This document shows, in pieces, positions 9,130 through 16,916 of a DNA stretch of 64,000 bases. The notes beneath the pieces were generated by a model that worked only from the letters and a program-made list of their open reading frames with translations, was not told the DNA's origin and did no database searches. This DNA comes from Lachnospira pectinoschiza (GTDB lineage: Bacteria; Bacillota; Clostridia; Lachnospirales; Lachnospiraceae): contig NZ_JAJCRR010000003.1 of the NCBI RefSeq assembly GCF_020564355.1, positions 62,001 through 126,000 of the forward strand, given 5' to 3'. Each line of letters opens with the position of its first letter. Position 1 is the stretch's first letter. Position numbers and translations under genes: made by a program.

Positions 9130-10077
9130 ATGAATGGAAGCGAAAGAGTGAAGCTGTCTAAAGTCGTTGAGAAGATGCAGCTTGAGAACATGACACCACA
9201 GATTGATATTTCAGGAACATGGCTTCATATTCCGGAGGTCAACAGACCGGCATTGCAGTTGACCGGGTTTTATAACCAGTTTGATAATGACCGGTTACAG
9301 ATTATCGGAAATGTAGAATATTCATATTTAAAAAGCCTTTCGGAAACAGAGCGGTATGAGCGGTATATGCAGCTGCTTTCAAGCAATATTCCGTGTCTGG
9401 TATTCTGCCGCGGATTAGAGCCGGAACCGAAAATTTTAGAGCTTGCGGTGAAATGCCAGATACCGATTTTTAAATCACAGGAAGCGACATCTTCCTTTAT
9501 GGCAGAGGTTATTGGCTGGTTAAAGGTACAGCTTGCACCGTGTATTGTTATTCACGGGGTGTTGGTTGATGTATATGGTGTCGGTGTGTTAATTACCGGT
9601 GAAAGTGGTATCGGTAAGAGTGAAGCGGCATTGGAACTCATTAAAAGAGGACACCGTCTTGTAACCGATGATGCAGTAGAAATCCGCAAAGTCAGCAACG
9701 AAACGCTGGTCGGTTCTGCGCCGGGTGTCACAAAGTATTTTATTGAACTGCGTGGTATCGGCATTATTGATGTTAAGACCCTGTTTGGTGTAGAAAGCGT
9801 TAAAGAAACCCAGCAGATTGATATGGTTATGCAGTTAGAAGACTGGAATAAAGACAGGGAATACGACAGACTGGGTCTGGAGGAAGAATATACAGAATAC
9901 CTTGGCAATAAAGTGGTATGCCACGCACTGCCGGTACGTCCGGGACGAAATCTTGCGGTTATTGTAGAAGCGGCTGCGGTCAACCACAGACAGAAAAAAA
10001 TGGGTTATAATGCGGCGAAGGAATTATACCGCAGAGTACAGGAAAATCTCATGCGGGGAGATGATGATGATGAATAA
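9130..10077 (+). CDS. hprK: HPr kinase/phosphorylase
   Basis: 315 residues. The N-terminal half is the regulatory domain; the C-terminal half has the Walker A GESGIGKS (residues 157-164), then LVTDDAVEI and the HprK signature region LRGIGIIDVKTLFG. It phosphorylates Ser46 of HPr in response to fructose-1,6-bisphosphate and reverses this with phosphate, so it controls carbon catabolite repression. ATG 9130 has AGAGGAG seven bases upstream, supplied by the repeat cassette. The 3' end overlaps the ROK kinase start. Confidence 0.96.
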   Translation: MNGSERVKLSKVVEKMQLENMTPQIDISGTWLHIPEVNRPALQLTGFYNQFDNDRLQIIGNVEYSYLKSLSETERYERYMQLLSSNIPCLVFCRGLEPEPKILELAVKCQIPIFKSQEATSSFMAEVIGWLKVQLAPCIVIHGVLVDVYGVGVLITGESGIGKSEAALELIKRGHRLVTDDAVEIRKVSNETLVGSAPGVTKYFIELRGIGIIDVKTLFGVESVKETQQIDMVMQLEDWNKDREYDRLGLEEEYTEYLGNKVVCHALPVRPGRNLAVIVEAAAVNHRQKKMGYNAAKELYRRVQENLMRGDDDDE

Positions 10078-11029
10078 AGTTCTTTTTGGCATTGATATCG
10101 GCGGTACAACTGTAAAATGTGGATTATTTACACTGAATGGGGAACTGCTTGAAAAGTCAGAAATTCCAACGGATAAGCAGGATAACGGAAGCCGGATTCT
10201 GTCTGATGTGGCAGCACATATACGGAATATATTGGGAAAAAGGTGCCTGACAGTTTCAGATGTGGCGGGTGTCGGTATCGGTGTGCCGGGTGCGGTGACA
10301 CCGGACGGCATTGTTAATAAATGTGTTAATTTAGGCTGGGATATCAAAGATGTTGCAAAAGAAATGCAGACATTTCTGCCGGTCTTTGTAAAAGTGGGAA
10401 ATGATGCCAACATGGCGGCACTCGGTGAATTCTGGAAGGGCAGTGCGAAAGGCTATCAGAGCGTTATGCTGGTAACGGTAGGAACCGGTGTCGGCGGCGG
10501 GCTAATTATAGACGGAAAGCCGGTTGCCGGTGTACATGGTGCGGCGGCGGAAATCGGGCATCTGCCGATTGTGGAAGGCGAACAGGAAGCCTGCAACTGT
10601 GGGAAAAAAGGCTGTCTGGAGCAGGTAGCTTCCGCGACAGGCATTGTACGTGTTGCAAAGCGGATTCTGGCAGCAGCAGAAACAGAATCGGTTCTTAGAA
10701 ATATAGACAATCTTACGGCAAAGGATGTATTTGATGCGGCACAGGCGGGAGATGCGCTTGCTGTGCAGACGGCAGAAACGGTCTGTGAATATTTAGGCAG
10801 GGGGCTTGCGTGCGTGGCGGCAGTTGTAGATCCGGAGTGCTTTTTAATCGGCGGCGGGGTATCCAAGGCAGGTAAATATTTTACGGATTTAATGGGGAAA
10901 TATTATCAAAAGCATGCATTTCACCCAAGCCGCGGTACGAAGATTGTAACGGCACAGCTTGGTAACGATGCAGGCATGTATGGCGCGGCAAAGCTGGCGG
11001 CAGACAATATAAAGAATGGAGCGGAATAA
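10070..11029 (+). CDS. ROK-family glucokinase
   Basis: 319 residues. The phosphate-binding DIGGTTVK motif is at residues ~8-15. The ROK zinc site is intact (CNCGKKGCLEQ, preceded by the EIGHLPI helix histidine), which favours an active sugar kinase rather than a ROK repressor; there is no N-terminal helix-turn-helix. It probably makes glucose-6-phosphate. Four consecutive ATGs lie at 10061-10072; the last (10070) overlaps the hprK stop as ATGAATAA and is nine bases from GGGGAG, but 10067 is also possible. Confidence 0.88.
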   Translation: MNKVLFGIDIGGTTVKCGLFTLNGELLEKSEIPTDKQDNGSRILSDVAAHIRNILGKRCLTVSDVAGVGIGVPGAVTPDGIVNKCVNLGWDIKDVAKEMQTFLPVFVKVGNDANMAALGEFWKGSAKGYQSVMLVTVGTGVGGGLIIDGKPVAGVHGAAAEIGHLPIVEGEQEACNCGKKGCLEQVASATGIVRVAKRILAAAETESVLRNIDNLTAKDVFDAAQAGDALAVQTAETVCEYLGRGLACVAAVVDPECFLIGGGVSKAGKYFTDLMGKYYQKHAFHPSRGTKIVTAQLGNDAGMYGAAKLAADNIKNGAE

Positions 11030-11033
11030 AGAA

Positions 11034-11978
11034 ATGGATAGGCTGGCAGAAATATTTGGAAAAGAAAATGTACTCAAAGATGAACCGATGAGCAGACATA
11101 CGACATTTCGTATCGGGGGAGCGGCAGATTTCTTTGTTAAAGTACAGACAATATCGCAGCTTCAGGAAGCCATGCGCTATTTAAAAAAAGAGCAGATTCC
11201 ATTTTATATTGTCGGAAACGGAAGCAATCTTTTAGTGCGTGATGAGGGTGTGCGCGGTGTTGTATTGCAGCTGGGGGAGCGTTTCAGCGGTTATGAATTT
11301 CTGCACGAAACGCCCGGCAGTGTGGCACAGTCAGGCACGGCGGTTGACAAGAATCAGATTGTCATGGTGCGTGCAAAGGCGGGTTCCCTGCTTGGCAGAC
11401 TGGGTAAAGAATTTGCGGAATACAGCCTTTCGGGATTTGAATTTGCTTCGGGAATTCCGGGAACACTCGGCGGTGCGGTTTATATGAATGCCGGGGCTTA
11501 CGGCGGAGAAATCAAAGACATTTTAGTGCGTGCAACCCTTATGGATATGGACGGCAGCCTGTTTGAATTTACGAATCAGCAGATGCAGTTCGGATACCGC
11601 AAAAGCATTGCGGCAGAGAAAAATTATATTGTACTGGAAGCCGATCTGGCGCTGCACGTATCATCGAAAGAAGAAGTGCTTGCAAAAATGGCAGAGCTTT
11701 CCGCACAGCGCAGATTAAAACAGCCGCTGGAATATCCGAGCGCCGGAAGTACGTTTAAACGACCGGAAGGATATTTTGCAGGCAAGTTAATTTCCGATGC
11801 CGGATTAAAAGGATTTTCTGTCGGCGGCGCACAGGTTTCCGAAAAACATGCCGGATTTGTGATTAATACCGGCAATGCAACGGCTGCAGATGTCATTGCA
11901 CTGACTGATGCCGTGCGCGATAAAGTATTTGAAAAATACGGTGTAAAACTGGAATTAGAGATAAAGCAGTTAGGATAG
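11034..11978 (+). CDS. murB: UDP-N-acetylenolpyruvoylglucosamine reductase
   Basis: 314 residues. The FAD-binding segment YIVGNGSNLLVRDEG and GFEFASGIPGTLGGAVYMNAGAYGGEI, plus the EYPSAGSTFKRPEG loop with the catalytic serine, identify MurB. It reduces UDP-GlcNAc-enolpyruvate to UDP-MurNAc in the cytoplasm for peptidoglycan. ATG 11034 follows GGAGCGG at a rather long spacing; ATG 11016 inside the ROK gene has no clear ribosome site. It belongs to the conserved hprK-murB-rapZ-whiA block. Confidence 0.95.
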   Translation: MDRLAEIFGKENVLKDEPMSRHTTFRIGGAADFFVKVQTISQLQEAMRYLKKEQIPFYIVGNGSNLLVRDEGVRGVVLQLGERFSGYEFLHETPGSVAQSGTAVDKNQIVMVRAKAGSLLGRLGKEFAEYSLSGFEFASGIPGTLGGAVYMNAGAYGGEIKDILVRATLMDMDGSLFEFTNQQMQFGYRKSIAAEKNYIVLEADLALHVSSKEEVLAKMAELSAQRRLKQPLEYPSAGSTFKRPEGYFAGKLISDAGLKGFSVGGAQVSEKHAGFVINTGNATAADVIALTDAVRDKVFEKYGVKLELEIKQLG

Positions 11979-12006
11979 GCTTTCAGTGAAAGGACGGCTC
12001 ATCGTT

Positions 12007-12879
12007 ATGAAAATGGTTATTGTTACAGGAATGTCGGGTGCGGGCAAATCAACGGCACTCAATGTATTGGAAGACGAAGGCTATTATTGCGTTGATAATA
12101 TGCCGATTTCCTTAGTCGTAAAATTTGCGGAGCTGGCGGCAGGTCAGGAAGAAGGATATTCAGACATTGCGCTGGGAATTGATATCCGCAGCGGCAACGC
12201 ACTCGGGGAATTCGATGAGGTTTTAGATGAGCTTTCCCGCAGGCACTACCGGTATAAAATCCTGTATCTGGACTCAAGCGATGAGGTGCTTGTCAAACGC
12301 TATAAAGAAACGCGCAGAACGCATCCGCTTGCAAAAGATGACCGTGTTGATAAAGGCATTGCAAGAGAGCGCAAAAAGCTGGAGTTTTTAAAGAAGCGCG
12401 CGGATTACATTATTGATACCAGCCAGCTTCTGACAAGGGAATTTAAGCAGGAGCTTGAAAAGATTTTTATTCAGGGAGAGCATTACAACAACCTGTTTGT
12501 AACCGTGTTATCCTTTGGATTTAAATACGGGATTCCGTCGGATGCCGACCTTGTTTTTGATGTCCGTTTTCTGCCAAATCCCTACTACGTCAGTGAATTA
12601 AAGCCGCTGACGGGAAATGATAAGGCGATTCAGGATTATGTCATGGGATTTAAGGCGGCAAGGGATTTTTTGGACAAAATTACGGACTTAGTGGCATTTT
12701 TACTGCCCAACTATGTGCAGGAGGGGAAAAACAGCTTAGTTATTGCGATAGGCTGTACCGGTGGAAAACACCGCTCCGTGACACTTGCAAATGCCCTTGC
12801 GGACAGGTTAAAACACACGGAATACGGCTGTAAGGTCGAACACCGGGATATAGATAAAGATACGAAACGTAAAAAGTGA
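12007..12879 (+). CDS. rapZ: RapZ/YvcJ-type RNase adapter nucleotide-binding protein
   Basis: 290 residues. Walker A is GMSGAGKS near the N-terminus followed by ALNVLEDEGYYCVDNMP; the C-terminal domain holds GCTGGKHRSV. Proteobacterial RapZ controls the GlmZ small RNA; the Firmicutes homologue YvcJ has a less clear role in nucleotide or metabolite sensing. The frame is open from a GTG at 11986, but ATG 12007 (or 12013) matches family N-termini, with AAAGGAC upstream. It lies between murB and whiA as in most Firmicutes. Confidence 0.93.
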   Translation: MKMVIVTGMSGAGKSTALNVLEDEGYYCVDNMPISLVVKFAELAAGQEEGYSDIALGIDIRSGNALGEFDEVLDELSRRHYRYKILYLDSSDEVLVKRYKETRRTHPLAKDDRVDKGIARERKKLEFLKKRADYIIDTSQLLTREFKQELEKIFIQGEHYNNLFVTVLSFGFKYGIPSDADLVFDVRFLPNPYYVSELKPLTGNDKAIQDYVMGFKAARDFLDKITDLVAFLLPNYVQEGKNSLVIAIGCTGGKHRSVTLANALADRLKHTEYGCKVEHRDIDKDTKRKK

Positions 12880-12890
12880 GGACAGGAAAC

Positions 12891-13835
12891 ATGTCGTTTT
12901 CATCTGAGGTGAAAGAAGAATTAGGAAAAAGGCTGGATACGGCAAGGCACTGCCAGATTGCGGAATTTGCCGCCATTATGGCATTTTGTGGTAAAATGCG
13001 CAGTGACAGCGGTGAGGAAATGCAGATTGAGGTCATGACGGAAAATGAAGTCGTTTTGCAGAAATTCATCCTGCTGGCAGAAAGCATTTTTGAAATGGAA
13101 GAACACGATTTTGTGATTGAACATGAGGGAAAGAAAAACAGTCTGATTCATGTGTATATTAAAGAGCCGGTTTATGTTACAAAGATTCTGATGACATTAA
13201 AGTGGTGTGATGAGCAGTTTACGCAGATTGAGCCGGTTTTTGTGCATCCGATTCTGGTGCAGAAGGAGTGCTGTAAAAAAGCATTTATCCGCGGGGCGTA
13301 TCTTGCGGCGGGTTCAATCAGCGACCCTAACAAATTTTATCATTATGAAATTGTCTGCGAATACGAAGAAGATGCGGTGCAGCTACAGGAATTACTGCTG
13401 TATTTTGAGCTGGATGCCAAGGTGATTCAGCGCAAGCGCAATTACATTGTATATTTAAAAGAAGGAAATAACATTACAGATGTACTCAATCTCATGGGTG
13501 CGGTGGTGTCCCAAATGAATCTGTATAATATTATGATTTTAAAGGGGATGCGAAATGATGTAAACCGCAAGGTCAACTGTGAAACTGCCAATTTAAATAA
13601 GACGATTGAGGCGGCGGTCAAACAGATCCGCGACATTGAATATCTGCGGGATACGGTCGGATTAGAGAGCCTGTCGGACGGACTGCGCCAGGTCGCCTAT
13701 GTGCGCCTTGAAAATCCCGATATGAATTTAAAGGACATCGGGGAACGCTTAAATCCGACAGTTGGCAAATCCGGTGTGAATCACCGCCTGCGTAAAATCA
13801 GTGAAATGGCAGAACAGCTTCGCGGAGAAGCCTAA
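12891..13835 (+). CDS. whiA: DNA-binding protein WhiA
   Basis: 314 residues. The N-terminus MSFSSEVKEEL and the central GAYLAAGSISDP belong to the degenerate LAGLIDADG homing-endonuclease-like fold. The C-terminal helix-turn-helix is in NLNKTIEAAVKQIRDIEYL...LKDIGERLNPTVGKSGVNHRLRKI. WhiA acts in sporulation or division control in Actinobacteria and in chromosome segregation or division in Firmicutes. ATG 12891 is behind AGGAAAC and 12 bases past the rapZ stop. Confidence 0.95.
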   Translation: MSFSSEVKEELGKRLDTARHCQIAEFAAIMAFCGKMRSDSGEEMQIEVMTENEVVLQKFILLAESIFEMEEHDFVIEHEGKKNSLIHVYIKEPVYVTKILMTLKWCDEQFTQIEPVFVHPILVQKECCKKAFIRGAYLAAGSISDPNKFYHYEIVCEYEEDAVQLQELLLYFELDAKVIQRKRNYIVYLKEGNNITDVLNLMGAVVSQMNLYNIMILKGMRNDVNRKVNCETANLNKTIEAAVKQIRDIEYLRDTVGLESLSDGLRQVAYVRLENPDMNLKDIGERLNPTVGKSGVNHRLRKISEMAEQLRGEA

Positions 13836-13860
13836 GGCGCCAACCGGCATAAACAGACAT

Positions 13861-13907
13861 AAAGGGCAGATGAGAAAACGTCCGTGCGGATTTCTCATCT
13901 GCCCTTT
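13861..13907. terminator. Bidirectional hairpin between convergent whiA and SDR genes
   Basis: A perfect 17-bp inverted repeat (AAAGGGCAGATGAGAAA / TTTCTCATCTGCCCTTT) with a 13-base loop fills the gap between convergent genes. T-runs are only the TTT ends of the arms, so it is a weak classical terminator, but position and symmetry fit a two-way one. The arm GCAGATGAGAAA is the same sequence as hairpin 3 of the type 2 leader cassettes. Confidence 0.6.
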
Positions 13908-13911
13908 GCAG

Positions 13912-14670
13912 TTAGTAGCCTTTCTTTTTTTGCTGTTTAGAAAGAATGGAAAGTAAAATCTTTTTCGGTGTAAAGCGGCTGCCCCATACGGCGGCACGCA
14001 TAAGTGGTGATGGTACAATCGTAAGCGTACCTTTTGACATTTCCTTTAAGCAGTAAGAAACACAGCGTTTTGCGGAAATGCCCGGAAGGGCGAAAGTGAC
14101 ATTTGCCGTTTCGTTAAAATTTGTATTGACAGGACCAGGACAGAGCATACTGATATGGACATTGCTGTGTACTTCCTGTAATTCCTGATAAATGGCATTG
14201 GTCAGGCTGGTGACGTAGGCCTTGGTTGCGTAATAAGTAGACATATACGGTCCGCCGGGCAGCAGTCCGGCACTGGAAGCAACATTTAAAATGTAGCCGC
14301 GGTCTTTTTTCATCAATTCCGGCAGCAGTTTGCGCGTTAAAATGTGCAGTGCTTTGATGTTCACATTAATCATGTCCAGTGATTTTGATAAATCCGACTG
14401 CGCGAAGCGGTCTAAGTCGCCAAATCCTGCGTTGTTAATCAGAATTTGGATATCAAGCGGTTTTAATTCTTCTGCAAGCTGCATACACTGTGCTTCTTTG
14501 GATAAGTCGCAGGAAATGATGCGGCATTTGCAGGCAAGTTCTGCGGCAAGTTCTTCTAACGCTTTGGTGTTACGTGCCACTAAAATCAAGTTGTAGCCGC
14601 GTGCGGCAAGCTGCGCTGCAAATTCTTTTCCGATGCCGGAGCTGGCACCGGTGATACATGCTGTAGGCAT
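13912..14670 (-). CDS. Short-chain dehydrogenase/reductase
   Basis: 252 residues. The cofactor motif TGASSGIG opens the protein, LINNAG follows, and the catalytic YYATK tyrosine-lysine pair is preceded by the SSAG serine. A classical SDR acting with NAD(P)H; the substrate is unknown. The start has AAGAAGG upstream. It lies 14 bases after the HD hydrolase gene on the same strand, so the two are probably co-transcribed. Confidence 0.9.
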   Translation of the reverse strand: MPTACITGASSGIGKEFAAQLAARGYNLILVARNTKALEELAAELACKCRIISCDLSKEAQCMQLAEELKPLDIQILINNAGFGDLDRFAQSDLSKSLDMINVNIKALHILTRKLLPELMKKDRGYILNVASSAGLLPGGPYMSTYYATKAYVTSLTNAIYQELQEVHSNVHISMLCPGPVNTNFNETANVTFALPGISAKRCVSYCLKEMSKGTLTIVPSPLMRAAVWGSRFTPKKILLSILSKQQKKKGY

Positions 14671-14684
14671 AAAATCCCTTCTTT

Positions 14685-15272
14685 CTAATTTGATATGTTC
14701 CCTTTTTCGATGTTTTCACGAATGATACGGTCAACGACCTCAAATAACTGTTCTGAGCCGAGGCGGGTTTTGGACTGACGTCCGTAAACCTGTTCTGCGG
14801 TAACACCGTGTTCACGCCAGTCTCCGCCGCCGTTGCTGTTATTTAAAAGTAACGGCTGTAAATTATCCATGGAATGTGCAAATTTGGATTCCGGTGTTTC
14901 ATACGCTTCAAATTCGTCAAACAGCGCAGTCAATTCTTCTTTTTGTTCGTCCGGAAGCAGGGAGAAAATGCGTTCCTTTGCGGCATCTTCCCTTGCTTTC
15001 TGCGTTTTTAAGCCCTCGGCATCATACGCATACGTATCGCCTGCATCAATTTCCACAATATCGTGAATCAGGCACATCAGCATAACTTTTGCAATGTCTA
15101 CAGGCTCATTGGAATATTCCTGCAGCAGATATGCCATGATAGCCATATGCCATGCGTGTTCGGCATCATTTTCATTTCTTCCGTGCCCCGACAGGTGTGT
15201 CTGTCGGAAAATATTTTTTTCTTTGTCAATTTCCAGCGCAAAATCCAGCTGTTGTTTTAATCGGTTATTCAT
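14685..15272 (-). CDS. HD-domain hydrolase (YfbR/oxetanocin-resistance type)
   Basis: 195 residues. Metal ligands expected for an HD phosphohydrolase are visible: the histidine in NDAEHAWHMA, HD in CLIHDIVEIDAGD, and a late aspartate in AHSMDNLQPLL. Relatives are 5'-deoxynucleotidases. The frame extends upstream to give MLRNGDS, but ATG 15272 has GGGGATAG just before it and fits the repeat-cassette boundary. The stop of an upstream ORF encoded by the cassette overlaps this start as ATGA. Confidence 0.85.
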   Translation of the reverse strand: MNNRLKQQLDFALEIDKEKNIFRQTHLSGHGRNENDAEHAWHMAIMAYLLQEYSNEPVDIAKVMLMCLIHDIVEIDAGDTYAYDAEGLKTQKAREDAAKERIFSLLPDEQKEELTALFDEFEAYETPESKFAHSMDNLQPLLLNNSNGGGDWREHGVTAEQVYGRQSKTRLGSEQLFEVVDRIIRENIEKGNISN

Positions 15273-15346
15273 ACTATCCCCATTCCTGAGCAACTTGTTG
15301 CGAAGTGGCGATGAGAAATTCGCGCAGGCGATTTCTCATCTGCCAT
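15269..15346 (-). CDS. Upstream ORF 2 in cassette, overlapping HD gene start
   Basis: ATG GCA GAT GAG... gives MADEKSPARISHRHFATSCS and ends in TGA that overlaps the HD hydrolase ATG (ATGA). It has 25 codons, the same length and same overlap as the copy before the AI-2E permease. No Shine-Dalgarno precedes it, so it would need re-initiation. Confidence 0.3.
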   Translation of the reverse strand: MADEKSPARISHRHFATSCSGMGIV

Positions 15347-15430
15347 TAGGGATATTTGTTTTTGCTCAAAAACAAATATCCGTATGAAAAATAAGCGCAT
15401 CAGCGTCATTTTTCACATTATCTCCATTTC
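15273..15430 (-). repeat. Hairpin leader cassette, type 2 (HD hydrolase copy)
   Basis: Read on the minus strand: GGAGATAATGTG, then H1 (TGAAAAAT.../TATTTTTCA), H2' GGATATTTGTTTTT/AAAAACAAATATCC, H3' GATGAGAAAT/ATTTCTCATC, H4' GCAAC-AA-GTTGC, then CAGGAATGGGGATAGTATG, where the last ATG is the HD gene start. Two short ORFs lie inside, at 15366-15416 and 15269-15346. Confidence 0.9.
15366..15416 (-). CDS. Upstream ORF 1 in cassette (16 codons)
   Basis: GTG start behind GGAGATA; reads MKNDADALIFHTDICF then stop. Closely similar peptides occur in the copies at 16095, 22234 and 23774. Part of this similarity is forced by the palindrome, so translation is not proven. Confidence 0.35.
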   Translation of the reverse strand: MKNDADALIFHTDICF

Positions 15431-15447
15431 ATACTAATCTCCTGATT

Positions 15448-15483
15448 CTTATTGTAACTTTTTCAATTCTGATTTACAATAAG
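15448..15483. promoter_or_regulatory. Palindromic divergent promoter pair
   Basis: A perfect 10-bp inverted repeat CTTATTGTAA / TTACAATAAG with a 16-base centre. On + it reads TTGTAA (15452-15457), 17 bases, TACAAT (15475-15480). On - it reads TTGTAA (15479-15474), 17 bases, TACAAT (15456-15451). The two promoters therefore overlap face to face and would serve the HD hydrolase gene on the left and the YcxB-like gene on the right. It could also be an operator. Confidence 0.55.
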
Positions 15484-15547
15484 AACATATTTGTTTTTCA
15501 TAAGGGAAAAGAAAATGTCCGGACGTCGGATAAAGGGGTATAAGTAT

Positions 15548-16105
15548 ATGGTAATAAAGAATCAGACAAAAATGAAAAAGGAGCATATTCAGGCAGTCAT
15601 GCGCGCGGCAAATTTCGACAATGACCGCTATAAAAAGTTTAAGCTGATGTACAATTTTTTCGGACTGTTATTCGGCATGATGTTTGTGCGCTATCTCATA
15701 TTTGAAATGCTTGGAAGCAGTGAGCGCCAGCCGGTCATGATGGTGTTATACGGCATTGTGGGAGCGGTCTTTTTGTATATCGGCATGTACGGCATGGATA
15801 AAAGCAATTATAAAAAGTATTACCGCATTTACGGCAATATGATAGGAATTACGTTTACTTACGAGGCAGACAGTGAAGGAATCCGCATGACTGATGAGGA
15901 AGGCGACAATGAATTTTTTGAATGGGAACGCATGTTAAAATGGGTAGAAGATTTAGACAGCTTTTTTGTATACATGGGGCTGGAGGAGTGCCTGATTTTA
16001 GACAAGAACAGTTTTGTGGAAGGAACGGACATTAATTTTAAGGAACTGCTGACGGCGGTTGCGGGACTGAAAAAAGAGGAAAATGGAGATGAGTATGAAA
16101 AATAA
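15548..16105 (+). CDS. YcxB-like membrane protein
   Basis: 185 residues from ATG 15548 (AAAGGGG nine bases upstream); ATG 15515 behind AAGGGA is an alternative giving 11 more residues. Two adjacent transmembrane helices (FFGLLFGMMFVRYLIF and MMVLYGIVGAVFLYIGMYG) precede a C-terminal soluble part with the YcxB-like pattern EGIRMTDEEGDNEFFEWERMLKWVEDLDSFFVYMG. Function unknown. The final codons (DEYEK and stop) lie inside the next repeat cassette, and an upstream ORF starts within them at 16095. Confidence 0.7.
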   Translation: MVIKNQTKMKKEHIQAVMRAANFDNDRYKKFKLMYNFFGLLFGMMFVRYLIFEMLGSSERQPVMMVLYGIVGAVFLYIGMYGMDKSNYKKYYRIYGNMIGITFTYEADSEGIRMTDEEGDNEFFEWERMLKWVEDLDSFFVYMGLEECLILDKNSFVEGTDINFKELLTAVAGLKKEENGDEYEK

Positions 16106-16236
16106 CGCTGATGCGCTTATTTTTCACACAGCATTTTGTGCCGCAGGCGTCACAAAATAGCTTTTATCGCAGAGCCAAATGTAACTTTGGCTCGCGATTC
16201 CTCCGGCATTAGAATGCCTGCGGAATGAGAGGAAAT
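16082..16236 (+). repeat. Hairpin leader cassette, type 1 (GNAT copy)
   Basis: GGAGATGAGTATG opens the element inside the 3' end of the YcxB-like gene. H1 is GTATGAAAAATA/TATTTTTCACAC with the CGCTGATGCG loop. H2 is GCATTTTGTG/CACAAAATAGC around the common loop, H3 is ATCGCAGAGCCAAA/TTTGGCTCGCGAT, and H4 is TCCTCCGGCATT/AATGCCTGCGGA. It ends in GAGAGGAAATATG, the start of the GNAT gene. Confidence 0.9.
16095..16160 (+). CDS. Upstream ORF 1 in cassette (21 codons)
   Basis: ATG with GGAGA five bases before it; begins MKNNADALIFHTAFC and stops at TAG 16158-16160. Its start overlaps the stop of the YcxB-like gene by 11 bases, so ribosomes could pass from one to the other. Peptide similarity to three other copies is high. 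Confidence 0.35.
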   Translation: MKNNADALIFHTAFCAAGVTK

Positions 16237-16818
16237 ATGACAGAAAAGGTATATATGCGTGAACTGACCGAACAGGAAATGACAGAAATTTATCAAAGTC
16301 ATCTGGTTGAGGATTTTCCGGCGGGGGAGGTAAAGCCGCTGGCACATATGTTAGAGGGCAGAAAAAAGGGACAGTATGAGGCATACGGGCTGTTTGAGAA
16401 GGATACGTTAAAGGGTTATGCGTATTTTATCAAAAACAGCACACAGCCGGCTGCACTGCTGGACTATTTTGCGATTGTCCGGGGGCTGCGGAGTGCCGGT
16501 TACGGTTCGCTGTTTTTAAAGAAATTACAGGCAATGTGCATAGAACAGCAAAAACAGCTGATTCTGGAAGTGGAAAACCCGGATTATGAAACGAGGGAAG
16601 ATAAAAAGGTACTGATGCACCGCCGCATTGCATTTTATCAGAAAAACGGCATGCAGTTAAGCGGTGTGACATGCAATTTTTATGACAATGAATACCGCAT
16701 TATGTATGCGGGAGCGCATTGTGAAGATACAAAAGTGCAGGAAATAACGATGAATACATATCTGAACTTTTTCGGTGCAGATGTTGTCCGGAAACGTGCG
16801 GTATTTCATGCGCTTTAA
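16237..16818 (+). CDS. GNAT-family N-acetyltransferase
   Basis: 193 residues from ATG 16237; the frame begins at ATG 16225 but AGAGG lies correctly before 16237. The acetyl-CoA loop is LRSAGYGSLFLKKL, followed by a strand QLILEVENPDY and a late RRIAFYQKNGMQ, all standard for GNAT. Substrate unknown. Both Shine-Dalgarno and leader come from the repeat cassette. Confidence 0.82.
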   Translation: MTEKVYMRELTEQEMTEIYQSHLVEDFPAGEVKPLAHMLEGRKKGQYEAYGLFEKDTLKGYAYFIKNSTQPAALLDYFAIVRGLRSAGYGSLFLKKLQAMCIEQQKQLILEVENPDYETREDKKVLMHRRIAFYQKNGMQLSGVTCNFYDNEYRIMYAGAHCEDTKVQEITMNTYLNFFGADVVRKRAVFHAL

Positions 16819-16830
16819 TGCTGTAGCGAA

Positions 16831-16859
16831 TTGACAAAGAAAAGTAAATGTTGCATAAT
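16831..16859 (+). promoter_or_regulatory. SigA promoter of citrate synthase operon
   Basis: A consensus TTGACA (16831-16836), a 17-base spacer and CATAAT (16854-16859), 58 bases before the citrate synthase start. Confidence 0.75.
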
Positions 16860-16916
16860 ACATTGAAGACTTTTTTGAAAATGAGAAAAGACAACGGGGA
16901 AAAAGGAGGAAGCAAT

